DNA of 39,376 nucleotides, from the NCBI GenBank assembly GCA_964416315.1, contig CAYQDR010000034.1:1-39376 (forward strand). Direction: 5' to 3'. The DNA comes from CAYQDR01 sp964416315 (lineage in GTDB: Bacteria; Methylomirabilota; Methylomirabilia; Rokubacteriales; DASRDR01). A model generated the notes under the pieces. It ran no database searches. It saw only the letters and a program-made list of their open reading frames with translations, and was not told the DNA's origin. Numbering within the stretch: the stretch's first letter is position 1; each line of letters starts with the position of its first letter. A program made the position numbers and the translations under genes. Positions 7,661 to 15,965 of this stretch are shown in pieces.

Positions 7661-9325
7661 TCACACCTGGAGGAAGCGGCGCCCAAGGAACCGCTGGGCC
7701 ACCGCCACGATCACGAGCGTGATCCCGAGGAGCAGGATGCCGAGGCTCGAGACCGCCTCCCAGAGCCCCTCCTCGTAGAGCGTGTAGATGACGACCGAGA
7801 CCACGCGCGAGCGCGATGTGAAGAGGAGGATCGAGGACGAGAGTTCGCGCAGGCTCGGGAGGAAGACCAGAAGCCACGCCGACACGAGTCCCGCGCCGAG
7901 GAGCGGCACGGTCACGTCCTTGACGGCCACGAGCCGGTTCGCTCCGAGGATCCGCGCCGCATCCTCGAGGTCCGGGTGGACGGTCGCCATCGCCGCGTGA
8001 CAGGCCGTGTACGCGACCGGCAGGTACTTCGTGAGGTAGGCGACGAAGATGATCCAGATCGTGCCGTAGAGGAGCAGCGGCGGTCGCGAGTAGGCGTGAA
8101 AGAGCCCGATCGAGAGCACGATGCCCGGCACGGCCAGCGGCGCCGTGGCGAGGAACGCGAGCAGGCGCGCCCCCCTGAGGAGCCGCCGGTGAGCGACGTA
8201 GGCGATGCCCGCCATGAGGAGTGCCGCGAGGGTCGCCGTCACCACGCCGAGGACCATCGTGTTCACGATGGCCGACCGGGTCGGGTCGTACTCGAACATG
8301 ACGAAGCGGAAGTTCCGGAGCGTGAGGTTCTCCCACGTCCAGCCGAGCCCCCAGGCCTTGGCCAGCGCCGCGCGCAGGAGCGCGAGGTACGGGAGCGCGA
8401 TGGCGCAGCCGAGCACGAGGGCGCACCCGGCAAAGGCGAGCCACCGCCAGACCCCGAGCGCCACCGGTCGCGGCGCCGCCCCCCGGCCGCTGACGGTCGT
8501 AAAGGTCCGCCGCCCGATCAGCCGGCGCTGAACCCAGAGCAGCCCCGCCGCCAGGACGAGGAGCGGCATCGCGTACGCCGCCGCGACCTCGACCTTCGGC
8601 GGGTAGTGGAAGAAGGCCCAGATCTGGGTCGTCATGACGTGGAAGCGCCCGGGCATGGCCAGCATGGCCGGAGCGCCGAACAGCACGATCGTCTCGAGCA
8701 CGGCCAGGATGAGCCCGCCGAGGATCGCCGGCACGGCGAGCGGCAGCGTGACGTCGCGCATGACAGCCCAGCGGCCCGCGCCGGCGATGCGAGCCGCCTC
8801 CTCGAGGTCCGGCGGCGTGGCGGTCAGCGCCGCCGCCGTCATGATGAACACGATCGGGAACGTGTAGAGGCTCGTCACGAAGACGAGCCCGGGCATCGAG
8901 AAGATGTTCACGAGCGGCGCCTCGGCGCCGGTGAGCCACCGGTAGATCGTGTTGATCAGCCCCGCGTTCGGACCGGCAAGGATCACCCACGCCGTCGCGC
9001 CGAGGAAGGACGGGGTGACGAAGGCCGCCACGGTGAGGGTCCGGATCAGGCCCTTGCCCGGAAGGTCGGTGCGCGCCACGAGCCAGGCCATCGGCGCGCC
9101 GATGAGCACGCTCAGCGCGCCGACGGACCCGGCGTAGACGAAGGAATTCACGATCGGGCCGCGGTAGATCGGCCGCCCGAACGCCGTGAGAAAGTTCCCG
9201 AGGCTCAGGCCCGCCGAGGACCAGACGCTCAGGTAGACCAGGATCGCGAGCGGCGCCACGACGAGCGCCGCGAGGATCGCCGCGTTGATCAGCCACACCA
9301 GGGGCGTGAGATCCGGACCTCTCAT
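7661..9325 (-). CDS. ABC transporter permease, double-domain iron-type (FbpB-like)
   Basis: A 554-residue polytopic membrane protein with two fused MetI-type permease halves. Each half ends in an EAA-type loop that contacts the ATPase: EEAARIAGAGRWAVMRDVTLP in the first half and EDAARILGANRLVAVKDVTVP in the second. About twelve membrane spans are expected. I start at the ATG at 9325 (MRGPDLTPLVW). A reading 20 codons longer would translate an intergenic repeat that instead supplies the ribosome site. The binding-protein gene lies directly upstream and the ATPase gene downstream beyond a repeat block. Such fused permeases are typical of Fbp/Afu ferric and related importers. Confidence 0.92.
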   Translation of the reverse strand: MRGPDLTPLVWLINAAILAALVVAPLAILVYLSVWSSAGLSLGNFLTAFGRPIYRGPIVNSFVYAGSVGALSVLIGAPMAWLVARTDLPGKGLIRTLTVAAFVTPSFLGATAWVILAGPNAGLINTIYRWLTGAEAPLVNIFSMPGLVFVTSLYTFPIVFIMTAAALTATPPDLEEAARIAGAGRWAVMRDVTLPLAVPAILGGLILAVLETIVLFGAPAMLAMPGRFHVMTTQIWAFFHYPPKVEVAAAYAMPLLVLAAGLLWVQRRLIGRRTFTTVSGRGAAPRPVALGVWRWLAFAGCALVLGCAIALPYLALLRAALAKAWGLGWTWENLTLRNFRFVMFEYDPTRSAIVNTMVLGVVTATLAALLMAGIAYVAHRRLLRGARLLAFLATAPLAVPGIVLSIGLFHAYSRPPLLLYGTIWIIFVAYLTKYLPVAYTACHAAMATVHPDLEDAARILGANRLVAVKDVTVPLLGAGLVSAWLLVFLPSLRELSSSILLFTSRSRVVSVVIYTLYEEGLWEAVSSLGILLLGITLVIVAVAQRFLGRRFLQV

Positions 9326-9329
9326 CCCT

Positions 9330-9372
9330 GGTCCCTTCTCCCCCTCGGGGCAGAGGGCGCCGGTGAGGGGCC
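9330..9372 (+). repeat. GC-rich intercistronic hairpin repeat (CCCTTCTCCCC...GGTGAGGGG type)
   Basis: Between the binding-protein stop and the permease start lies an imperfect hairpin of C-rich and G-rich arms, followed by a GGTGAGGGGC block. The same arrangement recurs at 34902-34938 inside the ABC-F gene. On the transcribed minus strand it provides GAGAAGG upstream of the permease ATG. Confidence 0.6.
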
Positions 9373-9381
9373 GATTCTCAG

Positions 9382-10404
9382 TCACACTCCGAACAGCTCC
9401 CGGAACCTCGTCTTGATCTCCTCGCTGCGTTTCATGATCTCCTCGGGCGAGGCGGGGAGGAGCTTGATCTCCCGGAGCGGACGCTTGTCCTTGGCGTAGC
9501 TCACCTCCTCGTTCGGGACATAGAGGCCGTCATCCACCAGGATCTGCTGGGCCTCCTTGCCGAAGAGGAAGTCCGTGAACACGCGCGCCGCGTTCGGGTG
9601 AGGGGCCTTGGCCATGACCGCGTTCGCTGAGGACACGAACGGCACGCCTTCCTCCGGGAACACCATCTCGATCGGGTTCCCCTTCTTGGCCGCGCGGTAG
9701 AAGTTGTACTCGCCGGCGACGCCCACCCAGGCCTCGCCGCCGGAGACCTTCATCGGCGGGTCCACGGCCGACTGGACGACGAGGGGCGCGTTCTTCGCGA
9801 GCGCGGCGTAGTAGTCCCAGCCGAACGCCCCCAGGAGCCCCGTCATCCCCGTGAGCACGACGCCGCTGTAGCCAGGGTGGGCGTGGACCAGCTTCCCCTT
9901 CCACTTCGGGTCGAGGAGGTCCTTCCACCGCTTCGGGGCTTCCCCCTTGGCCACCTTCCGGGTGTTGAAGGCGAAGATGTAGGGGCTCCCGCGGAGGACC
10001 GTGTAGAAGCCGTCGGGGTCACGGAACTCCGGCCGGAACCGCTCTGAGCCCGCCGGGGCATACTTCGTGATCATCCCTTTGGCCTTGAAGTCGAGGAAGT
10101 GCGAGATGTCCGAGGTGTGGACGACGTCGGCGATCCAGAGGTTGGCCGACGCCTCCTGCATCACCTTCTGGAAGATGCGCTCGGACCCGTCCCGGTTCAG
10201 CTCGCAGGTGACGCCCATCTGCTTCTTGTTGAACGCGTCGCAGACCCTTTGAGCGACAGACAGCTCGAGCGAGGAGTACCAGACGACCTTCCCTTCCTTC
10301 TTTGCCAGCTCCATCACGTTCTGGGCCACGGCCGGCTGCGCCATCGCGACCCCGAGCAGCGCAAGCACGCACCCGAGCACGCCGAGTCTGAGGACTTCAC
10401 GCAT
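9382..10404 (-). CDS. ABC transporter substrate-binding protein, iron/AfuA type
   Basis: A 340-residue periplasmic binding protein with a clear signal peptide (LGVLGCVLALLGVAMAQPAVAQ, cleavage expected after AVAQ). The mature part begins VMELAKKEGKVVWYSSLE, a start typical of the ferric/AfuA-like family. Family blocks GSPYIFAFNTRKV, RWKDLLDPKWKGK and FGKEAQQILVDDGLYVPN are present. I chose the ATG at 10404, which has GGAGGG 6 nt upstream; an in-frame GTG at 10410 would touch that site. It is first of the three ABC genes, 18 nt downstream of a tiny membrane protein gene. The ligand is not decided by sequence. Confidence 0.92.
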   Translation of the reverse strand: MREVLRLGVLGCVLALLGVAMAQPAVAQNVMELAKKEGKVVWYSSLELSVAQRVCDAFNKKQMGVTCELNRDGSERIFQKVMQEASANLWIADVVHTSDISHFLDFKAKGMITKYAPAGSERFRPEFRDPDGFYTVLRGSPYIFAFNTRKVAKGEAPKRWKDLLDPKWKGKLVHAHPGYSGVVLTGMTGLLGAFGWDYYAALAKNAPLVVQSAVDPPMKVSGGEAWVGVAGEYNFYRAAKKGNPIEMVFPEEGVPFVSSANAVMAKAPHPNAARVFTDFLFGKEAQQILVDDGLYVPNEEVSYAKDKRPLREIKLLPASPEEIMKRSEEIKTRFRELFGV

Positions 10405-10422
10405 GTCCACCCTCCTTGTCGG

Positions 10423-10530
10423 TCAATAGAGCCGGAGGACCCCGTACACGATCGTCACCACGAGGACCACGCCGACGACCAGCGCGATCGCCGCGACGGC
10501 CAGCGGGTCGCGCACCGCGCCCTCAGGCAC
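10423..10530 (-). CDS. tiny single-span membrane protein downstream of the TRAP permease
   Basis: A 35-residue reading starts at GTG 10530, overlaps the TRAP permease stop, and ends at 10423. An internal GTG at 10515 would give 30 residues. The product is one hydrophobic helix (AVAAIALVVGVVLVVTIVYG) flanked by RDP before it and LRLY after it, the pattern of a small inner-membrane peptide. Codon choice matches its neighbours. The overlap suggests it is co-translated with the permease. It could be an accessory subunit of the TRAP complex, but no family is recognised. Confidence 0.5.
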   Translation of the reverse strand: MPEGAVRDPLAVAAIALVVGVVLVVTIVYGVLRLY

Positions 10531-12415
10531 GCCGGGCCGGCTCCGCGACGGCCACGGCGGGCACGGGCCGCAGCCGCTGGAGCCCCAGGCCGACGGCGAT
10601 CAGGACCAGGCCCGCGATGTCCGTCGTCAGCCCCGGGTCGATCAGGAGGATCGCTGCCGCGCCGAAGATCCCGCGCTCGAGCCCGGTCGCGGGCCGGAGG
10701 AGCTGCCCCTCGAGGGCGGCGGCGAGGACGACGGCCCCGATCGAGCCGGTCACGCACGCGCGGAGAATCTCGAGGGGCGCGCCGACGAAGAGGAGCGACG
10801 GCGAGTAGACGAAGAAGAACGGCACGATGAAGCCGGCGGCGGCGAACTTGAGGGCCTGCCAGCCGGCGCCCCACAGGCTGCACCGGCTGATGGACGCCGC
10901 CGCGTACACGGCGAGCGCGACGGGGGGCGTCACCGCGGAGAGGCACGAAAAGTAGAACGCGAACATGTGGGCCGCGATCGGGAGGATGCCCAGCTTGACG
11001 AGCGCCGGGATCAGGAGGGCCGCCTGCATGATGTAGGCCGGGGTGGTCGGCATCCCCATCCCGAGGACGATCCCCGCGAGCATGGTGATCACGAGGGCGG
11101 GGATCAGCTGGCCGCCCGAGAACGAGATCAGGAAGCTCGTGAACCGGAGGGCGAGCCCGGTCTGGAGCACGATCCCGATCACGATCCCGGCGCAGGCCGT
11201 GGCCATCGCGACCGGCACCGTCGCCTCCGCGCCCTCCCGGAGGGCCTCGAGCGCCTTCCGGACGCCGACCCGGGTCTCCCGGCGCACCCAGGAGAGGACG
11301 ATCACGCTCGCCGTGGAGATGATCGCCGCGTAGGTCGCGGTGAAGCCCTGGAAGAGGAGGACCAGGATCACGACCACCGGCAGGAAGAGATGCCCCTGGC
11401 GCCAGACCGTGTCCCAGAGGTTCGGCAGCTCCTCGCGCGCGATACCCCGGAGCCCCGTGCGGACGGCGTTGAAGTGGATCGCGGCGAAGAGGGCGACGTA
11501 GTAGAGGATCGCCGGGATCGCCGCGGCCAGCATGATGGTCGAGTACGGGACGCCGAGGAACTCGGCCATGACGAACGAGGCCGCCCCCATCACGGGCGGC
11601 ATGATCTGGCCCCCCGTGGACGCGACCGACTCGATCGCGGCCGCGGCCTCGGGCTTGAACCCGGTCCGCTTCATCATCGGGATCGTGAGCCAGCCGTCCA
11701 CCATGACGTTCGCGACGGCCGAGCCCGAGATCGTGCCGAAGAGGCTCGAGGAGACGACCGACACCTTCCCGGGCCCCCCACGCGAGCCGCCGGCGATCGC
11801 GTTGGCGAAGTTCATGAAGAACTGCCCCGCCCCGGACTTCTCGAGGAACGCGCCGAAGATGATGAAGAGGATCACGTACGAGCCCGCCACCCCGAGCGGG
11901 ATCCCGAAGATCCCCTCCGTCGTGAAGTAGGTCTGGTCGAGCAGGATCTCGAGCGTGAGCCCCCGGTGGTGGAGGAACCCGGGCATCCGGGGCCCCACGA
12001 GCCCGTAGAGGATGAAGCACACCGTCACGATCGGCAGGGCCGACCCGATCGTGCGGCGGGTCGCCTCGAGGACGAGGAGCGTCGCGAGGGCCGCGACGAT
12101 CATGTCGGGCCGGGTGAGCGGGTCCGCGGTCGGGTAGCGGGTGGTGACGTACTGGTAGTAGAGGAGGATGTAGACGGCGGCGACCACCGAGGCCCCGGCG
12201 AGGCCGAGGTCCGGCCAGCTCGGCCGGTCGCCGGGGGCGGCCTTCCGCGCGGGGAAGATCAGGAAGGCGAGGACCAGGCTGAAGAGGAGGGTGAGCGCCC
12301 GCAGCACCTGGCTGTCGGGCGGGACGGGCGTCAGGCGGACGTAGAGGTGGTAGACGGACATGGCGATCGCGAGGATCGCCACGAGCACCCCGGCAGCGCC
12401 GCCGAGCTTCCTCAC
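10523..12415 (-). CDS. TRAP transporter permease, fused small and large subunits (TAXI type)
   Basis: A 630-residue highly hydrophobic protein that joins the four-span DctQ-like and twelve-span DctM-like parts in one chain, as is usual for TAXI-type TRAP systems. DctM-family blocks are visible: GSAVANVMVDGWLTIPMMKR, ASTGGQIMPPVMGAAAF-like sequence (here GAASFVMAEF), and GMGMPTTPAYIM in the second half. The start is GTG at 12415; I found no better downstream start. These permeases use the ion gradient to import carboxylates delivered by a periplasmic protein. The cognate TAXI binding protein is encoded upstream, with a YnfA-like gene between the two. Confidence 0.93.
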   Translation of the reverse strand: MRKLGGAAGVLVAILAIAMSVYHLYVRLTPVPPDSQVLRALTLLFSLVLAFLIFPARKAAPGDRPSWPDLGLAGASVVAAVYILLYYQYVTTRYPTADPLTRPDMIVAALATLLVLEATRRTIGSALPIVTVCFILYGLVGPRMPGFLHHRGLTLEILLDQTYFTTEGIFGIPLGVAGSYVILFIIFGAFLEKSGAGQFFMNFANAIAGGSRGGPGKVSVVSSSLFGTISGSAVANVMVDGWLTIPMMKRTGFKPEAAAAIESVASTGGQIMPPVMGAASFVMAEFLGVPYSTIMLAAAIPAILYYVALFAAIHFNAVRTGLRGIAREELPNLWDTVWRQGHLFLPVVVILVLLFQGFTATYAAIISTASVIVLSWVRRETRVGVRKALEALREGAEATVPVAMATACAGIVIGIVLQTGLALRFTSFLISFSGGQLIPALVITMLAGIVLGMGMPTTPAYIMQAALLIPALVKLGILPIAAHMFAFYFSCLSAVTPPVALAVYAAASISRCSLWGAGWQALKFAAAGFIVPFFFVYSPSLLFVGAPLEILRACVTGSIGAVVLAAALEGQLLRPATGLERGIFGAAAILLIDPGLTTDIAGLVLIAVGLGLQRLRPVPAVAVAEPARRA

Positions 12416-12424
12416 GGCACGGGC

Positions 12425-12763
12425 TCAGGGGCGCGGCCAGTACATGATCACGGCGACCCCGGCGAGGCAGAGGGCGGCCCCGACGAGGTCGAAGCGGTCG
12501 GGCACCCACCGATCCACGACCCAGCCCCAGGCGAGCGAAAGCACGACGAACACGCCGCCGTACGCGGCGTAGACGCGCCCGAAGGGAGCCGGCTGGAACG
12601 TCGGGACGACTCCGTAGAGGAACAGGATCAGCCCCCCCAGCACGCCCACGAGGAAGCCGCGGCCGCTCCGCAGCCAGAGCCAGACGAGGTAGCCCCCGCC
12701 GATCTCGCAGAGCCCCGCCAGGACGAAGAGCGCGACCGACCGCGCGACGACCGCGGCCGTCAC
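12425..12763 (-). CDS. ynfA: YnfA/UPF0060-family membrane protein
   Basis: A 112-residue protein with four predicted membrane helices. UPF0060 hallmarks are present: GLCEIGGGYLVWLWLR in helix 1, FGRVYAAYGGVFVVLSLAWGW in the centre, and the C-terminal GAALCLAGVAVIMYWPR. The family resembles small multidrug-resistance transporters in size and topology; its physiological role is poorly defined. The GTG start at 12763 gives the normal family length. Its position between the TAXI binding protein and the TRAP permease is unusual. It could be a passenger or could take part in the same export/import process. Confidence 0.9.
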   Translation of the reverse strand: MTAAVVARSVALFVLAGLCEIGGGYLVWLWLRSGRGFLVGVLGGLILFLYGVVPTFQPAPFGRVYAAYGGVFVVLSLAWGWVVDRWVPDRFDLVGAALCLAGVAVIMYWPRP

Positions 12764-12787
12764 GGGGGCGTCACACCGCGCGGCCGC

Positions 12788-13771
12788 CTACTTGAGGACC
12801 CCGACCTCCCGGTAGTACTTCGCGGCACCCGGGTGGTACGGGAGACCGTAGTCCTGTCCCATCTCCTTCGGCGTGATCCCCTTCATGGCCGCGAAGACGG
12901 CGCCGTACCCTTCGCGCCCCTCCACGATCGCCCTGGTCACGCGGTAGATCGCGTCCTCGGGCACCTTCGACGAGGCGATGAGGATCGTCGGCGACTGGAA
13001 GGTCACGATCTCCCCGTCGATCCCCTGCTCCTTGTACGTCCCCGCGGGGATGACGTGCCGCGCGTAGCCGGGGTTCAGCTCCTGCATCTTCTTGATGATG
13101 TCGTCGGGAACCGCCAGCATCCGGATCCGGACCGACGCGCCGAGATCGCGGATGAAGGACGCCGGCACGGTCGTGAACCACCCCATGCCGACCGCCTGGC
13201 GGTTCTTGATCAGCTCCGTGTTCTCGGCGAGGGACCCGTAGGAGGTCGAGCCGAGGTCCGCGAGCTTGAGCCCGTAGAGCTGGAGGAGGTTCACCCAGCC
13301 GTCCTGGAGGCTCGTGTTCCCGCGGGGGGGAAGCGCCGTCGCCTTGCCCTTGAGATCGGCGATCGTGCGTACGTTCGAGTCGGCGGTGACGACGAGCTGC
13401 CAGACGTTCGGGTACATCGTGGCGACGTACATCGGCTTGTCGGTCTGCTTGCCCTTCCACTCGCCCTTGCCTGTCCGCGCGTCCGAGAGCACGGTCGTCA
13501 TGGACCAGCCGAGGTCCGCCTTGTCCGAGCGGATCTTCTCCATGTTCACGAGGGCAGCGCCCGGCTCCACCTGGACGTCGAGGTCGGGGAACCGCTTCTT
13601 CACGAGGTCCGCCGTCGTCGCGGCGAGCGGGATCCACGACCCCCCGGTGGGGCCGGACGAGAACACCAGGTTCACCTTCGTCTGTGCCGCCACGGGTCCG
13701 GGCGTGCCCCAGGGGGCGAGCGCCGCGACCAGGACGACGAGCCACGGCCACGAGAGTCGTCGGTGACGCAT
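12788..13771 (-). CDS. TAXI family TRAP transporter solute-binding protein
   Basis: A 327-residue secreted protein with a signal peptide (RHRRLSWPWLVVLVAALAPW, cleavage likely after PVAAQ). TAXI-family features follow: VFSSGPTGGSWIPLAATTADL at the mature N-terminus, ADLGWSMTTVLSDA, and LPYHPGAAKYYREVG at the C-terminus. Proteins of this class bind small carboxylates such as glutamate or related acids and deliver them to the fused TRAP permease. The ATG at 13771 has GGAGGAGG upstream. It is the first gene of a long minus-strand run of transport genes. It is divergent from the epimerase gene, and a candidate -10 box TACAAT lies at 13821-13816. Confidence 0.93.
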   Translation of the reverse strand: MRHRRLSWPWLVVLVAALAPWGTPGPVAAQTKVNLVFSSGPTGGSWIPLAATTADLVKKRFPDLDVQVEPGAALVNMEKIRSDKADLGWSMTTVLSDARTGKGEWKGKQTDKPMYVATMYPNVWQLVVTADSNVRTIADLKGKATALPPRGNTSLQDGWVNLLQLYGLKLADLGSTSYGSLAENTELIKNRQAVGMGWFTTVPASFIRDLGASVRIRMLAVPDDIIKKMQELNPGYARHVIPAGTYKEQGIDGEIVTFQSPTILIASSKVPEDAIYRVTRAIVEGREGYGAVFAAMKGITPKEMGQDYGLPYHPGAAKYYREVGVLK

Positions 13772-13815
13772 CGATATCCTCCTCCGGACGGAGTCCGCGG
13801 GTTCCGAGCGCCCGC

Positions 13816-13844
13816 ATTGTAACGCGGCGGGCAGACCGAAAAAA
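13816..13844 (-). promoter_or_regulatory. candidate promoter of the TRAP/ABC transport block
   Basis: TACAAT (13821-13816, minus strand) matches the -10 consensus at 5 of 6 positions. A T-rich hexamer 17 nt upstream (13844-13839) is a poor -35 box. The location, 45 nt ahead of the first gene start, is right; the -35 weakness keeps confidence low. Confidence 0.35.
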
Positions 13845-13867
13845 GCCTCGCCCGGCCGCGCCCGGAC

Positions 13868-13896
13868 GCCGGCCCGGCGCCGGCCCGGCGCCGGCC
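13868..13896. repeat. short tandem repeat of an 11-mer
   Basis: GCCGGCCCGGC is repeated twice in tandem plus seven further bases, just upstream of the -10-like TATCAT (13903-13908) of the epimerase gene. Each unit is self-complementary. No function is assigned. Confidence 0.6.
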
Positions 13897-13926
13897 CTCT
13901 GGTATCATGAGGCCCCCGGAGAGACC

Positions 13927-14898
13927 ATGGCGTTCCTCGTGACCGGCTCCCACGGCTGCATCGGCGCCTGGGTCCTGAAGACCCTCGTGGCCGAGGGCGA
14001 GCGCCCCGTCGCCTACGACCTCGCGGAGGATCCGTGGCGCTTCCGCATGATCGGCGAGCCGGACGAGGTGGCCCGCGTCACCTTCGTCCGCGGCGACGTC
14101 ACGGACGTGGCCGCGCTCACCCGCGTCGTCACCGAGCACGGCGTGACGCGCATCATCCACCTCGCGGCGTTCCAGATCCCGCTCTGCCGCCAGGACCCCC
14201 CGAAGGGGGCCCACGTCAACGTCGTCGGCACGGCCGCCGTGCTCGACGCGGCGCGCGCGTGCCGCGATCAGGTCCGCCAGGTCGCCTACGCCTCCTCGGT
14301 CGCCGTGTTCGGACCGGCGTCGGCGTACCCACCGGGGCCGCTCCCGGACGACGCCCCGCGGATGCCCCAGACGCATTACGGCGTCTACAAGGTCGCGAAC
14401 GAGGACACGGCGCGGATCCACTGGCTCGAGCACCGGGTCCCGAGCATCGGCCTCCGGCCGGACACCCTCTACGGGCCGGGGCGCGACTTCGGCCTCACGG
14501 CCGATCCGACCATCGCGATGAAGGCCGCCGTCCTCGGCCGGCCGTTCCACATCCGCTGGGGCGGGTCCCGCGACTTCCAGTACGTCGCCGACGTCGCCCG
14601 CGCCTTCGTCCGGGCCGCCCGGGCCGACGTCGAGGGCGCGCGCGTCTACAACCTCCACGGCGAGATCGCCTCGGTCGCCGACGTGATCGTGCTCATCCGC
14701 GAGGTCCGGCCCAAGGCCGAGGTCACCTACGATCCCGCGACGGAGGTGCCCGTGGCCGGGGCCTACGACGACCGTGTCGTCCAGCGCGACCTCGGCCCGC
14801 ACCCGACCACGCCTCTCCGTGACGGGGTCCAGCAGACCATCGAGTGCTTCGAGCGACTCCTCCGCGCCGGGCGCCTCGACGCGCGCGAGCTCGGGTGA
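13927..14898 (+). CDS. NAD-dependent epimerase/dehydratase (extended SDR)
   Basis: A 323-residue extended short-chain dehydrogenase. The NAD-binding glycine motif is TGSHGCIG at the N-terminus, the catalytic pair is YGVYK (Tyr-x3-Lys), and ASSVAVFG supplies the active-site Ser region. RPDTLYGPGRD and the later RDFQYVADVARAFV are typical of UDP-sugar 4-epimerase-like members. The usual substrate is a nucleotide sugar, but many family members act on other metabolites, so specificity is open. I start at the ATG at 13927, with GGAGAG just upstream; a longer reading would translate the GC repeat and the divergent promoter region. A TATCAT -10-like box lies at 13903-13908. It is divergent from the TRAP block. 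Confidence 0.88.
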   Translation: MAFLVTGSHGCIGAWVLKTLVAEGERPVAYDLAEDPWRFRMIGEPDEVARVTFVRGDVTDVAALTRVVTEHGVTRIIHLAAFQIPLCRQDPPKGAHVNVVGTAAVLDAARACRDQVRQVAYASSVAVFGPASAYPPGPLPDDAPRMPQTHYGVYKVANEDTARIHWLEHRVPSIGLRPDTLYGPGRDFGLTADPTIAMKAAVLGRPFHIRWGGSRDFQYVADVARAFVRAARADVEGARVYNLHGEIASVADVIVLIREVRPKAEVTYDPATEVPVAGAYDDRVVQRDLGPHPTTPLRDGVQQTIECFERLLRAGRLDARELG

Positions 14899-14904
14899 GC
14901 GGCC

Positions 14905-15060
14905 CCGGGCCGATCCCCGTCGCATCCCGGCGTCCTCCAGCTCGCCGGGACGCGCTCGGCCTGCGGCCTCGCGGGCGTCCCGTCCCTCCGGCGGGGTCGT
15001 CGGCGGCGCTCAACGTATGCGGCATACGCCTCGCGCCGCCTCCTCCCTGCGTCCTAGGGC
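14905..15060 (-). repeat. composite dispersed repeat, copy B
   Basis: This sits between the epimerase and the GNAT gene, in the opposite orientation to copy A. Read on the minus strand it has the 33-nt structured module (15037-15005) with outer stem GGCGC/GCGCC, then the GGGACGC/GCGTCCC hairpin module, then the GGAGGACGCC...GCGACGG tail. It is the most complete single-unit copy. Confidence 0.8.
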
Positions 15061-15124
15061 TGCTCGGGCCTCGGCCCGGTCCCAGGGGGCGAGAGCATGG
15101 CCTTGCTTCGCCCAGGGTACGCCG

Positions 15125-15649
15125 GTGAGCGAGCGCCTGACCATCCGCGAGGCGACGGCGGCGGACGCCGCCGCCATCTGCCGGATCTACAATCAGGGAA
15201 TCCAGGACCGCATCGCGACCCTCGAGACCGAGGAGCGAACGCCCGAGGAGCGGCGCGCCTGGCTCGAGGGTCGCAGCCCGCGGCACCCGGTGATCGTGGC
15301 GGAGGTGGCGGAGGCCGGCGGCCAGGTGGTCGGCTGGGGGAGCCTGAACGTCTTCAACCCGCGTCCCGCCTACGACCACGTGGCCGATTTCTCGCTCTAC
15401 GTGGAGCGCGACTGGCGCGGGCGCGGCGTCGGCGGCCGGCTCCTCGACGCCCTGATCGCCCGGGCGCGCGCGCTCGACTACCACAAGCTCGTGCTCTCGG
15501 CCTTCCCGTGGAACGAGGCGGGGACGACCGTGTACCGGCGCGCCGGCTTCCGCGAGGTCGGCACCTACCGGGAGCAGGGCCTCCTCGACGGGAAGTGGGT
15601 GGACACCATCATCATGGAGAAGATCCTCGACGGTCCCAACGCCCACTGA
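15125..15649 (+). CDS. GNAT acetyltransferase, phosphinothricin acetyltransferase-like
   Basis: A 174-residue GNAT protein. The order of motifs matches the Pat/Bar/YncA branch: IREATAADAAAICRIYNQGI at the N-terminus, the acetyl-CoA pyrophosphate loop RGRGVGGRLLDALI, then PWNEAGTTVYRRAGFREVGTY and a final GKWVDTIIMEKIL. Family members acetylate the amino group of phosphinothricin, methionine sulfoximine or related amino acids. The GTG at 15125 begins SERLTIREA, where conservation starts; the upstream sequence is repeat DNA. It is followed by a 316-bp gap of repeats and hairpins and then by a convergent dehydrogenase gene. Confidence 0.88.
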   Translation: MSERLTIREATAADAAAICRIYNQGIQDRIATLETEERTPEERRAWLEGRSPRHPVIVAEVAEAGGQVVGWGSLNVFNPRPAYDHVADFSLYVERDWRGRGVGGRLLDALIARARALDYHKLVLSAFPWNEAGTTVYRRAGFREVGTYREQGLLDGKWVDTIIMEKILDGPNAH

Positions 15650-15720
15650 CCCAGCGGGCCCCGGCGCGTCGCGGGTGGCGCCGGGCGAGCCCCGCGGGGT
15701 CCCGGGCGGAGGGGGTCCCC

Positions 15721-15765
15721 TCACGGCGCCCTTCCGCAATTCTGCGAATTGCGGAAGGCGCGTGA
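15721..15765. repeat. long near-perfect hairpin between convergent genes
   Basis: Two arms of about 20 nt flank a TGC loop. The inner 13 bp (CCTTCCGCAATTC against GAATTGCGGAAGG) are perfect, and the outer part TCACG...CGTGA continues with two single-base bulges. It lies between the convergent GNAT and dehydrogenase genes, so a two-way terminator is plausible, but there is no T-run. The AT-containing core is unlike the surrounding DNA. The remaining 316-bp gap (15650-15965) holds only this hairpin, GC-rich sequence and repeat copy C. Confidence 0.7.
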
Positions 15766-15856
15766 GAAAGGGGCCCGGAGCCCGGGCGCGCGGGGCGAGC
15801 CCGGCGACAGGCCCTGCGACGCGGCCGGGCGCTATGGGAGGGCGCCGGGGCGAGAG

Positions 15857-15957
15857 CCGAGCAGATCAAGGACGCAGGGAGGAGGCGGCCCGAGGCGTAT
15901 GCCGCATACGTTGAGGGCCGACGACGACCGAGGACGCAGAGATGCGAAGGTTATCGA
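15857..15957 (+). repeat. composite dispersed repeat, copy C
   Basis: This copy contains the 33-nt structured module (15887-15919, outer stem GGCCC/GGGCC) preceded by the same purine-rich run (GGACGCAGGGAGGAGGC). It passes directly to the tail (GAGGACGCAGAGATGCG and on), lacking the GGGACGC hairpin module of copies A and B. Confidence 0.8.
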
Positions 15958-15965
15958 CCCGGGCG

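Noticed and set aside
6563..9499. A 978-codon plus-strand frame across the ABC importer genes.
   Set aside because: It is antisense to a well-conserved permease and ATPase and crosses an intergenic repeat block. Its composition is that of a GC-rich shadow frame.
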